A stretch of 34,448 nucleotides of DNA from JALYZC01 sp035997675. Its GTDB lineage: Bacteria; Actinomycetota; Thermoleophilia; Solirubrobacterales; Solirubrobacteraceae. Of this stretch, positions 20,894-31,825 are shown piece after piece. The position numbers were made by a program, and so were the translations under genes. The stretch is taken from NCBI GenBank assembly GCA_035997675.1, contig DASYIJ010000011.1:1-34448 (forward strand), given 5' to 3'. The notes under the pieces were generated by a model that was not told where the DNA came from, ran no database searches, and was given only the letters and a program-made list of their open reading frames with translations. Each line of letters starts with the position of its first letter. Within the stretch, counting starts at the first letter, position 1.

Positions 20894-23155
20894 TCAGGCT
20901 TCCGACGCCGGTTCGGCGGCCGGCGCCGGGTCGCCATCGCTCGGCTCGAGGAGTCGCAGGAGCACGGCGACGACGTCCGGGTCGAGCTGGGAGCCAGCCG
21001 CCCGGCGCAGCTCGCCCAGCGCCTCCGCGTACCCCATCGCCGGCCGGTACGCGCGCGCGGACGTCATCGCCACGTACGCATCGCAGGCGAGCAGCGCCCG
21101 CGCGGTCAGAGGGATCTCCCCGCGCGAAAGACCGTCGGGGTAGCCGCGCCCGTCGAAGCGCTCGTGCTCGTGTCGGACGACCGACGCGGCCGCGTGCAGA
21201 CGCGGGAGTGGACGGAGCATCCGCTCGCCGATGACCGGGTGTTCGCGTACCAGCGCGAGCTCCTGCTCCGTCAGGCGGCCGGGTTTGAGCGGGAGACCCA
21301 CCGGGACACCGACCGTCCCGACGTCGTGGAACAGAGCGGCGAGGTACAGGGACTCGAGGTCGTCGCCCTCCAGGCCGAGCTCGCGACCGAGCCGCCACGC
21401 CAGGTCGGCGACCCTCCAGCACTCGTCGCCCTCCTCCTGCACGGCGGCGGCCAGCTCGTAGGCGTGCACGATCGGGCCCTCGTGGTCCATCTGGGAGAAC
21501 GCCCACACGCACGCGAGCGCGCGGCCGAGCTGGACCGACACCGCCTGCACGAGGCGAAGATCGTCGTCCGTGTACGCGTCGACACGGCTGGACTCGAGGT
21601 TCAGCACACCCCACGGCCGGCCGCGTTCGAAGATCGGGACGGCCAGCTCGCTGCGGACGTCGGCCAGCTGGGAGAAGCCGATGTAGCGCGAATCGGCGCG
21701 CACGTCGCCGACGACGGCGGGCTGCCCGGCCGCGAGCACGGCACCGAGGATGCCGGCGTCGCTGGGTTGCGTCCTCGGCGGAGCGAGCCCGCGTTGCCCG
21801 GCGAAGGCCGCTATCTCGAGCCGGCCGGCGTCGCGATCCAGCCGTTCCGCGGTCACGATCTCGGCGTCGACGGCGCCCGCGAGATGCGCGACGGCGGTGT
21901 CGACGGCGGTGCGCTCGTCGCGCGCCGCCGCGAGCGCACGCGCCAGGCTGCCCAGCAGCGCGAGCTGGTCGGACTGGGCGCCGCCCGAGCGACCGCGCGA
22001 CGGCGCTTCGCCGGCCACCGGATCGCGCCGCGCCTCGCCCACCGCGCGTGCGAGCGATGAGCGCCGTCCGCTGCGCTTCGCGGTGCGCATCGCGTCATCC
22101 GCCTGGAGCACGAGATCCTCGACGCTCTCGGCGTGGACACCGAACGTCGCCCAGCCCGCGGTGGCGGTCACGCGATGGCGCTCCACGACCCCGGCGTCCG
22201 CCACGGCGTCCACCAGTCGATCGGCGAGCTGGGCCGCCTCCTCGGCTCCGGCCTGCACCGCCACCACCGCGAACTCGTCGCCGCCATGGCGGCAGATGAC
22301 GTCCTCGCGGCGTAGAGCGCCGGACAGGGCGCGGGCCAGGCGTTCAAGCAACGCGTCGCCCGCGCGGTGGCCGAGGTCGTCGTTGACCGCTTTGAAGCGG
22401 TCGAGGTCCAGCAACACCAGCGAGAAGGGACCACCGTAACGGCGCACGCGCGCCGCCTCCCTCTCGATCGCGCGCCAGAACCGCCGGTAGTTGCCAAGAC
22501 CGGTGAGCGGATCCTGATCGGCCAGCTCGCGAGCCATCGCCTCACGGTCCGCCCAGGCGTCGCGCTGGCGCCGCACCCGCTCGGCCGCCGCCTGGATGAC
22601 GCCGCCCGCGAGCACCAGCGTGAGGACCGGGATCACGGCGCGGGCCACGTTGGTCGCCGAGGTTCCCGAGATCGCGGCGGACGGGACCAGGTAGGCGAGC
22701 AGGGCGCCCAGGATCACCGCGATCGCACGCATCCGCGGCTGGAAGGCCGCGGCGTGCGCGGCCGCGACGAGGAAGAGGTCGACGTAGGGGGAGTCGTAGC
22801 GGCCGCCGAAGGCGACGAGAACCGCGATCAGGGCGACCGCGCCGAGGTCGGCGGCGAACAGGCCTATGAGCCCCAGGGGCCGGCGCCGGGCGGCCAGCCC
22901 CAGCGCCGCCGCGGCGATCAGCGATGCGCCCCCGACGGCGAGCACGACCGCGGTCGGAGCGGGGTTCGACGCGAGCAGCGCGAACGCGCCCAGCGCCAGG
23001 GGCACGACGGCGAACAGCAGTGCCGCCGACGCCGTGGCGAGAACGAGATCCGCGCGCTCGGCTGCGTGGGCGCGCCCGGGCACCCCGGCCGGTTCCGGCC
23101 TGGCTTCCCCCTGCGCAGGCGGTTCGACCGCCGAATCCTTGTGGATCTCTTCCAC
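20894..23155 (-). CDS. Membrane-bound GGDEF-GAF-HD-GYP cyclic-di-GMP enzyme
   Basis: 753 aa. Residues 1-35 are soluble and hydrophobic membrane segments run from about 37 to 190. A diguanylate cyclase domain follows (DQDPLTGLGNYRRFW, then GGDEF at 291-295) with an intact inhibitory RxxD site (282-285) five residues before it. Residues about 395-550 match a GAF sensor (LEIAAFAGQRGL, RSELAVPIFERGRPWGVLNLE). The C-terminal HD-GYP phosphodiesterase has HD at 610-611, HEHERFDGRGYPDGL (663-675) and CDAYVAMTSARAYRP. Both opposing c-di-GMP activities therefore look intact, perhaps balanced by GAF and membrane signals. GTG 23155 has GGGGGCGAG upstream. It is divergent from the UGT gene. Confidence 0.92.
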   Translation of the reverse strand: MEEIHKDSAVEPPAQGEARPEPAGVPGRAHAAERADLVLATASAALLFAVVPLALGAFALLASNPAPTAVVLAVGGASLIAAAALGLAARRRPLGLIGLFAADLGAVALIAVLVAFGGRYDSPYVDLFLVAAAHAAAFQPRMRAIAVILGALLAYLVPSAAISGTSATNVARAVIPVLTLVLAGGVIQAAAERVRRQRDAWADREAMARELADQDPLTGLGNYRRFWRAIEREAARVRRYGGPFSLVLLDLDRFKAVNDDLGHRAGDALLERLARALSGALRREDVICRHGGDEFAVVAVQAGAEEAAQLADRLVDAVADAGVVERHRVTATAGWATFGVHAESVEDLVLQADDAMRTAKRSGRRSSLARAVGEARRDPVAGEAPSRGRSGGAQSDQLALLGSLARALAAARDERTAVDTAVAHLAGAVDAEIVTAERLDRDAGRLEIAAFAGQRGLAPPRTQPSDAGILGAVLAAGQPAVVGDVRADSRYIGFSQLADVRSELAVPIFERGRPWGVLNLESSRVDAYTDDDLRLVQAVSVQLGRALACVWAFSQMDHEGPIVHAYELAAAVQEEGDECWRVADLAWRLGRELGLEGDDLESLYLAALFHDVGTVGVPVGLPLKPGRLTEQELALVREHPVIGERMLRPLPRLHAAASVVRHEHERFDGRGYPDGLSRGEIPLTARALLACDAYVAMTSARAYRPAMGYAEALGELRRAAGSQLDPDVVAVLLRLLEPSDGDPAPAAEPASEA

Positions 23156-23253
23156 GTATGCTCGCCCCCGTGCGAGCGCCTTCTGCCGGCGCTCCCTGCG
23201 CCAGATGTGGTGCGGCGGACCGAGCTCGCCTCGGAGGGTCGCATCCGGACCGC

Positions 23254-24525
23254 ATGACGCAAAACCCCCGGCAAAATGCTCCGCGAGCTCGCGTACCCCG
23301 TCACGGGGTCACCGAACCCGTAAACGGAACCGGAGCCCGAATCTTGCTCGGAGCCTTCGGAGACCCCGGCCACGCGTTCCCGATGATCGCGCTCGGCCGG
23401 GCCCTCGCCGCGCGCGGCCACGAGGTCGTGCTGCAGACCTGGAGTCGGTGGCGTGAGCACGTCGAGGATGCGGGAATGGGCTTCGCCGCGGCGCCCGAGT
23501 ACCAGGTCTTCCCCACGGAGGACCGGCCGCTGAAGCCCTACGTCGCCGCCGTGCGAGCGGCAACCGAGACGCGGCCGCTGGTCGCCGAGATGCGCCCGGA
23601 CGCGGTGGTCGCCGACATCCTCACGCTCGCCCCCGCGCTGGCGGGCGAGCTCGAGCGTGTGCCGACCGCGACCTTCGTTCCGCACGTGTACCCGCCCGGC
23701 GAACCGGGTTTCCCGCCCTACTCGCTCGGAGCGCGGCTGCCGCGCACGCAGCTCGGGCGGCGCCTCTGGAGCGCGCTCGAGGGGCCGATGGAGGGCGGGC
23801 TGCGTCGCGGGCGCGAGGAGCTCAACGGCGCCCGCGCGCGCCTGGGTCTGCCGCCGATCGACCGCGTTCACGGCGGCATCAGTGCGCAGCTGTGCGTCGT
23901 CGGGACGTTCCCGCAGCTCGAGTACCCGCGGCCCTGGCCCCCCCACGTCCACGTCGCCGGGCCCTTGCTCTGGGAACCGCCCTACGACGAGGTCGAGCTT
24001 CCACCGGGCGACGCCCCGCTGGTGCTGGTGGCGCCGTCGACGTCACAGGACCCCGAGCATCGCATGCTGCGGTCGGCGCTCGAAGGCCTCGCCGATGCGC
24101 CCGTGCGCGTGCTTGCGACCTGGAACCGCCGCCCGCCGCCCGTACCAGTCGACGTACCGGCGAACGCCCGGCTGGTCGAATGGGTGTCGTATTCGCGCAC
24201 GATGCCCCGCTGCGACCTCGTGCTCTGCCACGGTGGCCACGGCACCACGGTGCGCGCGCTGGCGGACGGGTGTCGCGTGGTCGTCGCCCCCGCGAGCGGG
24301 GACATGAACGAGAACGCGGCGCGGGTCGACTGGGCGGGAGTGGGAGCGCGCCTGCCGTGGCGCTTCGTGTCGCCGGGCACGGTGCGGCTGGCGGTGGAGC
24401 GGGCGCTCGCCGACGAACGGATGGGCGAGCGCGTGCGGGCGCTGGCGGCATGGTCGGCGGAGCACGACGGTGCAGAGCGCGCCGCGGCGATCGTCGAGGA
24501 GTTCGCCGGCGCGAGAGTGAAGTGA
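23254..24525 (+). CDS. UGT/MGT-like glycosyltransferase (GT1 family)
   Basis: 423-aa GT-B glycosyltransferase. The N-terminal domain begins ILLGAFGDPGHAFPMIALGRALAARGHEV, the usual sugar-acceptor side with the catalytic-type GH. The C-terminal domain contains the donor signature HGGHGTTVRALADGCRVVVAP (326-346), followed by SGDMNENAARV (349-358) where many homologues read DQxxNA. This resembles macrolide or antibiotic glycosyltransferases that use activated sugars, but donor and acceptor are unknown. ATG 23254 has no obvious Shine-Dalgarno site at a good distance. The first 25 residues are non-family sequence, so a later start (for example TTG 23344 with CCGGAG 8 bases upstream) is possible. 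Confidence 0.82.
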   Translation: MTQNPRQNAPRARVPRHGVTEPVNGTGARILLGAFGDPGHAFPMIALGRALAARGHEVVLQTWSRWREHVEDAGMGFAAAPEYQVFPTEDRPLKPYVAAVRAATETRPLVAEMRPDAVVADILTLAPALAGELERVPTATFVPHVYPPGEPGFPPYSLGARLPRTQLGRRLWSALEGPMEGGLRRGREELNGARARLGLPPIDRVHGGISAQLCVVGTFPQLEYPRPWPPHVHVAGPLLWEPPYDEVELPPGDAPLVLVAPSTSQDPEHRMLRSALEGLADAPVRVLATWNRRPPPVPVDVPANARLVEWVSYSRTMPRCDLVLCHGGHGTTVRALADGCRVVVAPASGDMNENAARVDWAGVGARLPWRFVSPGTVRLAVERALADERMGERVRALAAWSAEHDGAERAAAIVEEFAGARVK

Positions 24526-24545
24526 CGGCTCGCGCCGAACGAAAG

Positions 24546-24615
<70 letters not shown>

Positions 24616-24618
<3 letters not shown>

Positions 24619-24658
24619 TCGACGCGGCCATGGTACCGGTCAGTCGGTCCGTCGATCC
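24616..24658. repeat. Inverted repeat spanning the dnaG-tRNA-Asn gap
   Basis: GGATCGACG (24616-24624) and CGTCGATCC (24650-24658) are perfect 9-bp inverted repeats separated by 25 bases. The first arm overlaps the first three bases of tRNA-Asn, and the second ends 3 bases from the dnaG stop. They could form a large-loop hairpin that ends dnaG transcription or competes with tRNA 5' folding. Confidence 0.4.
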
Positions 24659-24661
24659 GAA

Positions 24662-26455
24662 TCAGTCGGGGACGTCGACGCGCTCGGCCGACGCGCGCAC
24701 GAGTGCGTCCTCGAGGCGTGTCACGACGTCGGCGCGCTGGAGCGCGAGGGCGGCGATGTCGGTGCTGCCGGACGAGCGCCCGGCGGCGATCTCGCGCTCG
24801 AGGCGGTCTTTCTCGAGTTGCAGCGCTTCGACCTCCAGTGTGGCCGGGCCGGCGGGCTCGCGCGCCGCGCGCAGCGACAGCTCGGCCATCAGCGAGAGCA
24901 GCTCTCCGTCCTCCGGCGCGATCCCCTCGGTCGGCGAGTCGAGCTGCACGCGAAGGTGCGCCGCCGCCCGGCGCGTGAGCGCACCGGTCAGGTGACGCTC
25001 GAGGTCGATCTCGGCCAGCGCTCTGGCGCCGGCCTCGGGCGCCGCGATGCACAGCGCGAGGAACGTGCGCTCCGTCTGCTCGCGCTTGTTCAGTCCCCTC
25101 GCGGGCGCGGACGCCGCGCGGCGATCGCCGTTGCCGTCGGGACCGGCCGCCGCCAGGGACGCCACCAGCCGCTCGTTGAGGCCCAGCCGCTGCGCCGCCC
25201 GGCGCACCAGCTCGTCGCGCTGTACGCCCGGCGCCACCGTCGCCAGCACGCCGCGCAGCTCGCCGAGCGCACGGTCGCGCCCGCCGGCGCTCCCGAGATC
25301 GGCTCCGGCGAGGATCCGTTCGAAGCTGAACTCCTCGAAGGGCACGGACGCCGCGATCCGCGAGCGCACGGCGTCGGCGCCCTCCGTCGTGACCAGCTCG
25401 GCCGGGTCGCGGCCCTCGGGCAGAGGCGCCACCCGCAGGTCGAGCTTGCGCCCGGCGGCCACCGATGCCGCCCGCACCATCGCCTGCTGGCCCGACGCGT
25501 CGGCGTCGAGCGCCAGCGTCACGCGCGCTTGGTCGGAACCTCCGACCAGCCGCGCCAGCTCGCTGACCTGCTCCTCCGTCAGCGCCGTCCCCATCAGGCC
25601 GACGGCGTTGCGCAGGCCACCCTGGTGAAGCGCGAGCACGTCGGTGTAGCCCTCGACCAGCACGACCTCGCCGAGCCGGGCGGCCTCGGCGCGCGCGAGC
25701 GCGAGACCGAAGAGCTGACGGCCCTTGTGGTAGAGCTCGCCCTCGGGCGTGTTGAGGTACTTGGCCCCCCTCTCCTCCCCCATCTGCCGCGCCCCGAAGC
25801 CCAGCACGCGCCCGCGGTGGTCGGTCAGGGGGAAGGTGATCCGGCGGCGGAAGCGGTCGTAGAGACGCCCCTCCCCCTTGGACCGCTGCGCCAGTCCGGC
25901 GTCGTAGGTCTCGCGGTTCGTGAAGCCGGCCTGGCGTGCCGCCCCCAGCATGCGGTCGTACGCGCTCGGCGCATATCCGACCCGGAACTCGCGCAGCGTG
26001 TCGTCCTCCAGCTTTCGCCCGGCCAGGTACTCACGTGCGTCGGCCGCCTCGGCGGACTCCCACAGGTAGCGCTCGTAGAACCCGGTCGCGCGCTCCAGCA
26101 GCTCGTAGAGGCGGTCGCGCTTGCGCCGCCGCTCGGCCGCGCGCGGGTCCTCCTCCTCGCGTTGCAGCTCGATCCCGTAGCGGTCCGCGAGGTACTCCAG
26201 CGCACCGATGAAGTCCAGGCCCTCGATCTCCTGCACGAAGGTGAAGACGTCGCCGCCGGCTCCGCAGCCGAAGCAGTGGTAGACCTTCTTGACGGGATCG
26301 ACGCCGAACGACGGAGTGCGCTCCTCGTGGAACGGGCACAGCCCCTCGAACCGATTCGCGCCGGCGCGCCGCAGCTCGGTGCGCGAGGACACGAGATCGA
26401 CCATGTCGACGGCGTCGCGGACCTGCTCCTTGGCATCCGGGCTGTAGCGAGCCAC
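24662..26455 (-). CDS. dnaG: DNA primase
   Basis: DnaG makes RNA primers for replication together with the DnaB helicase. The 597-aa product has the N-terminal zinc ribbon with Cys40, His43, Cys61 and Cys64 (CPFHEERTPSF, HCFGCGAGGD). The catalytic core motifs include EGRLYDRFRRRITFPLTD and the TOPRIM acidic residues in VEGYTDVL (Glu268) and LALDADASG (Asp317, Asp319). The C-terminal region is helical and charged, as expected for helicase interaction. Start GTG 26455 has TAGGGTGGG upstream. It is the last protein gene of the recO-ppdK-dgt-dnaG run, 35 bases after dgt, and tRNA-Asn follows. Confidence 0.97.
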   Translation of the reverse strand: MARYSPDAKEQVRDAVDMVDLVSSRTELRRAGANRFEGLCPFHEERTPSFGVDPVKKVYHCFGCGAGGDVFTFVQEIEGLDFIGALEYLADRYGIELQREEEDPRAAERRRKRDRLYELLERATGFYERYLWESAEAADAREYLAGRKLEDDTLREFRVGYAPSAYDRMLGAARQAGFTNRETYDAGLAQRSKGEGRLYDRFRRRITFPLTDHRGRVLGFGARQMGEERGAKYLNTPEGELYHKGRQLFGLALARAEAARLGEVVLVEGYTDVLALHQGGLRNAVGLMGTALTEEQVSELARLVGGSDQARVTLALDADASGQQAMVRAASVAAGRKLDLRVAPLPEGRDPAELVTTEGADAVRSRIAASVPFEEFSFERILAGADLGSAGGRDRALGELRGVLATVAPGVQRDELVRRAAQRLGLNERLVASLAAAGPDGNGDRRAASAPARGLNKREQTERTFLALCIAAPEAGARALAEIDLERHLTGALTRRAAAHLRVQLDSPTEGIAPEDGELLSLMAELSLRAAREPAGPATLEVEALQLEKDRLEREIAAGRSSGSTDIAALALQRADVVTRLEDALVRASAERVDVPD

Positions 26456-26490
26456 GGGCCCACCCTACGCGGGGCCGCAACGCGGCGCGA

Positions 26491-27513
26491 TCACGCGAAC
26501 GACCGTGGAACCGTGAGCGCCTCGAACTCGCGGATGCAGAAGCGGTCGGTCATCCCGGCGAGGTAATCGACCACGCGCTCGGCGTCGCCGGCGCCCTCGA
26601 CGCCGGCGGGCGGGTCGGCGGCATAGCGCTCGAAGAGCGTCCGGATGACGGTCTCGATCCGTTCGCCCTCCCGGCGCGCCGCCGCACCGAGGTACACGCG
26701 CTCGAACATGAACTCGCGCAGCCGCGACATCGCACCGCCGACCTCCTCGCCCTGGACGATCTCGCCGGTCCGGGCCGAGTGCTCGACGAGGTCGTGGACC
26801 AGGGTGTCGACCCGCTTCGAGCCGGTCTCGCCGAGCGCCGCGATGGGGTCGGCGGGGAGCTCGGCGGGATCGAGGACGCCCGCGCGGATCGCGTCGTCGA
26901 TGTCGTGGTTGATGTAGGCGACGCGATCCATGACGTGCACGATCCGGCCTTCGGGCGTCGCCGGGTCGGGGCCTCCGCCGGAATGGCGCAGGATCCCGTC
27001 GCGGACGGGCTCGCTGAGATTGAGGCCCGCGCCGTCGCGCTCGAGGCGATCCACCACCCGCAGCGAGTGCTCGTAGTGGCGAAACGCCCCGCCGTAGCGT
27101 TCGCGCACGCAGGCATCGAGCGCGGCCTCGCCGAGGTGGCCGAACGGCGGGTGCCCGAGGTCGTGGCCGAGCCCGACCGCCTCCACGAGGTCCTCGTTGA
27201 GGCGCAGCGCCCGCGCGACGGTGCGCGAGATCTGCGTGACCTCGAGCGTGTGCGTCAACCGCGTCCGGTAGTGGTCGCCCTCCGGCGCCACGAAGACCTG
27301 CGTCTTGTGCTTGAGCCGTCGGAAGGCCTTGGAGTGGACGATCCGGTCGCGGTCGCGCTGGAACGGCGTGCGCAGAGAGCAGTCGTCCTCCGGCCGCATC
27401 CGCCGCGCGGGATACGAGCGGGTGGCGCGCGCGTCGAGCTGCGCCTCCTCCTGCGCCCGCACGCGTGCGGCGAAACCCTCGGCGACGGTGGGGTGATCGG
27501 TCGAGAGGGCCAT
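26491..27513 (-). CDS. dgt: Deoxyguanosinetriphosphate triphosphohydrolase-like protein
   Basis: HD-domain dNTPase, which cleaves dNTPs to deoxynucleoside and triphosphate and so tunes the dNTP pool. The 340-aa protein has an N-terminal RxxF-type region (CSLRTPFQRDRDRIVHSKAFRRL) and KTQVFVAPEGDHYRTRLTHTLEV, where His residues bind metal. The HD pair is in GLGHDLGHPPFGH (His117, Asp118), and HEYS-like FRHYEHSLRVV follows. MDRVAYINHDIDD holds the last metal ligand. Start ATG 27513 gives the normal length. The frame is open to 27570, but those residues are Arg/Ala-rich. Nucleotide specificity cannot be read from the sequence. The dgt-dnaG order is frequent in actinobacteria. Confidence 0.93.
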   Translation of the reverse strand: MALSTDHPTVAEGFAARVRAQEEAQLDARATRSYPARRMRPEDDCSLRTPFQRDRDRIVHSKAFRRLKHKTQVFVAPEGDHYRTRLTHTLEVTQISRTVARALRLNEDLVEAVGLGHDLGHPPFGHLGEAALDACVRERYGGAFRHYEHSLRVVDRLERDGAGLNLSEPVRDGILRHSGGGPDPATPEGRIVHVMDRVAYINHDIDDAIRAGVLDPAELPADPIAALGETGSKRVDTLVHDLVEHSARTGEIVQGEEVGGAMSRLREFMFERVYLGAAARREGERIETVIRTLFERYAADPPAGVEGAGDAERVVDYLAGMTDRFCIREFEALTVPRSFA

Positions 27514-27580
27514 GCCTTCGATTGTCGCAGCGTCCGCGGATCGGCTGACGGCCCGGCGGGCGCGCGTCACGATGCCGGGG

Positions 27581-30232
<2,652 letters not shown>

Positions 30233-30241
30233 GTGGTGATT

Positions 30242-30964
30242 CTAGGCCGCGACGGCCGCGCGTAAACGCACGTGGGCGTGGTGCTCGACCGTTTCGCCGA
30301 TCGCCCGCTCGACCTGACGCAGCGCGCGCGGCTCGGCCTCGGGCGTCTCGGCCAGCGGCCGCGCGAGCGCGGCGACGAGGAAGGCGTGGGCGTCTTCGTC
30401 GAACGGGAAGGAGGAGGCCTCGCACGCGCTGCACACGACGCCGCCGGCGGCGCCCGAGAAGGCGATTAGGTGCTCGCGCTCGCCGCAGGACGCACAGGCG
30501 CCGAGCTGCGGGCCCAGCCCGGCGGCCACGAGCAGCTTGACCCGGAAGGCGAGCTGGTTGGCGTGGCCGGCCCTGGCCGGCTCGGCGTCGAGCAGCGCCA
30601 GCTCGTTGGCCAGCAGGTGGAACACAGCCGGATTGGGGTCGCCCGCCTCGAACAACCGCGCCACGGCGTCGCAGGCGCGGGCGGCCGTGTCGAGCCCCGC
30701 CCGGTCGCCGCGCAGGCGCGCGTAGGGCGCCACGGTCTCCGCGCTCGTCACCGTGAGCAGGTCGCCGCGGCCCTCATGCAGGACGAGGTGCAGGTAGAAG
30801 AAGGGCTCCAGGCGGGCGCCGAAGCGACTGCGGGTCTTGCGGGCACCCTTGGCGATGGCGCCTACGCGGCCGCGATGCGGGGTATAGAGGTGCAGAACAC
30901 GGTCGCCCTCGCCGTAGCGGATCGAACGCAGCACGATTCCGTCAGTCTTCAGGCTTCCGGCCAC
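30242..30964 (-). CDS. recO: DNA repair protein RecO
   Basis: RecO works with RecR and RecF to load RecA on gapped DNA and to anneal strands. The 240-aa protein has the N-terminal OB fold (LKTDGIVLRSIRYGEGDRVLHLYTPHRGRVGAIAKGARK) and the helical core with SAETVAPYARLR. It also has the zinc-binding pairs CASCG and CSAC, and a C-terminal helical tail. GTG 30964 is preceded by GGGGGAA at about 4 bases. It heads the recO-ppdK-dgt-dnaG run and diverges from the glutaredoxin gene across 51 bases. Confidence 0.95.
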   Translation of the reverse strand: MAGSLKTDGIVLRSIRYGEGDRVLHLYTPHRGRVGAIAKGARKTRSRFGARLEPFFYLHLVLHEGRGDLLTVTSAETVAPYARLRGDRAGLDTAARACDAVARLFEAGDPNPAVFHLLANELALLDAEPARAGHANQLAFRVKLLVAAGLGPQLGACASCGEREHLIAFSGAAGGVVCSACEASSFPFDEDAHAFLVAALARPLAETPEAEPRALRQVERAIGETVEHHAHVRLRAAVAA

Positions 30965-30977
30965 GTGTTTCCCCCGC

Positions 30978-31005
30978 TTGTAACGGTTGTCTGGCTAACT
31001 ACACT
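30978..31005 (+). promoter_or_regulatory. Candidate promoter of the glutaredoxin gene
   Basis: TTGTAA (30978-30983), 16 bases, then TACACT (31000-31005). Each hexamer matches consensus at 4 of 6 positions. The 51-base divergent gap is markedly A+T-richer than its surroundings. Transcription is expected near 31012, leaving a leader of only a few bases before ATG 31016 and no room for a Shine-Dalgarno site. Confidence 0.4.
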
Positions 31006-31015
31006 TTGTGAAGTA

Positions 31016-31273
31016 ATGAAGAGAGTCATCGTCTACAGCGCCGATCCATGCGCCCGCTGCGGCAGGGCAAAAACCCTGCTCGCACGGAACGGGATCGCGT
31101 TCTCCGAGGTCAATCTGTCAAAGGATCCGGACGGCCGGGCGGAGCTCGTCGCCCGCACGGGATTGATGACCTTCCCCCAGATCGTGATCGGCGAGGCGAC
31201 GCTGGGCGGGCTCGACGACCTCGAGCGAGCCGAGGCCGAGGGCCGGCTGCCCGAGCTGGTCGCCGCCGCCTAG
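31016..31273 (+). CDS. Glutaredoxin-family protein
   Basis: 85-aa thioredoxin-fold thiol oxidoreductase of glutaredoxin size. It opens KRVIVYSADPCARC, placing the active Cys12-x-x-Cys15 at the expected position (CARC rather than the classical CPYC). It also has the cis-proline segment TFPQIVIG and the GG pair in LGGLDDLERA. Actinobacteria commonly use mycothiol, so a mycoredoxin-like role is possible, but the motif does not settle this. Start ATG 31016 is nearly leaderless. The gene shares its last four bases with the convergent peroxiredoxin gene. Confidence 0.88.
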   Translation: MKRVIVYSADPCARCGRAKTLLARNGIAFSEVNLSKDPDGRAELVARTGLMTFPQIVIGEATLGGLDDLERAEAEGRLPELVAAA

Positions 31274-31749
31274 CCCTTGGTCGCCGGAGCCTCGGCGCGC
31301 ACCCGCTCGAGCGCCTCGCGCAGCTCGTCCACGTTCTCGTAGTCCAGGCTCAGCGTGTGCACGTGGCGGTAGCGCACGATGCCGGCCTCGTCGACGATGA
31401 ACACCGCGCGTTGCGTCCCGAACACCCGGCGCGCCACGCCGTAGGCATGCGCGACCTCGCGGTCGGGGTCGGCCAACAGCGGCACGGGTATGTCGTGCGC
31501 GCGTTGGAAGGCGACGTGCGAGGCCACGTCCTGGCCGGAGATGCCGACGACAGTCGCGTCAAGCTGGGCGAGCTCGTCCTCACGCGCGGCGTAGGAGCAG
31601 AACTGCCGGGTGCAAACCGGCGTCTCATCGCCGGGATAGAAGAGCAGCACGACGCGCTCGCCGCGGTGCTCGGACAGCCGGAAGCGGCCGTCGGTTCCGT
31701 CGAGATCGAAGTCCGGGGCCACGTCCCCGACCCGGAGTCCCCCTGCCAT
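31270..31749 (-). CDS. Peroxiredoxin (AhpC/TSA family, PrxQ/BCP-like)
   Basis: 159-aa peroxiredoxin that reduces hydroperoxides with a peroxidatic Cys. The active-site loop is FYPGDETPVCTRQFCSY, with peroxidatic Cys46 and a second Cys at 51, the C-x4-C pattern of PrxQ/BCP proteins that form an intramolecular disulfide. Also visible are VGDVAPDFDL, VVGISGQDV, PLLADPDREVAHAYGV and RAVFIVDEAGIVRY. Start ATG 31749. The stop overlaps the glutaredoxin stop in the shared CTAG at 31270-31273. A glutaredoxin partner convergent to a peroxiredoxin suggests a common thiol redox function (inference). Confidence 0.92.
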   Translation of the reverse strand: MAGGLRVGDVAPDFDLDGTDGRFRLSEHRGERVVLLFYPGDETPVCTRQFCSYAAREDELAQLDATVVGISGQDVASHVAFQRAHDIPVPLLADPDREVAHAYGVARRVFGTQRAVFIVDEAGIVRYRHVHTLSLDYENVDELREALERVRAEAPATKG

Positions 31750-31825
31750 GTGCGCCTCCCTGTTGGTTCTGCCCGCGGCCGGGAGGCTAGCGCGCGATGG
31801 TCAGCGACGCGACGCTGACATCGCT

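Noticed and set aside
24818..26566. 582-aa plus-strand frame opposite dnaG
   Set aside because: Antisense shadow of dnaG, without domain motifs.
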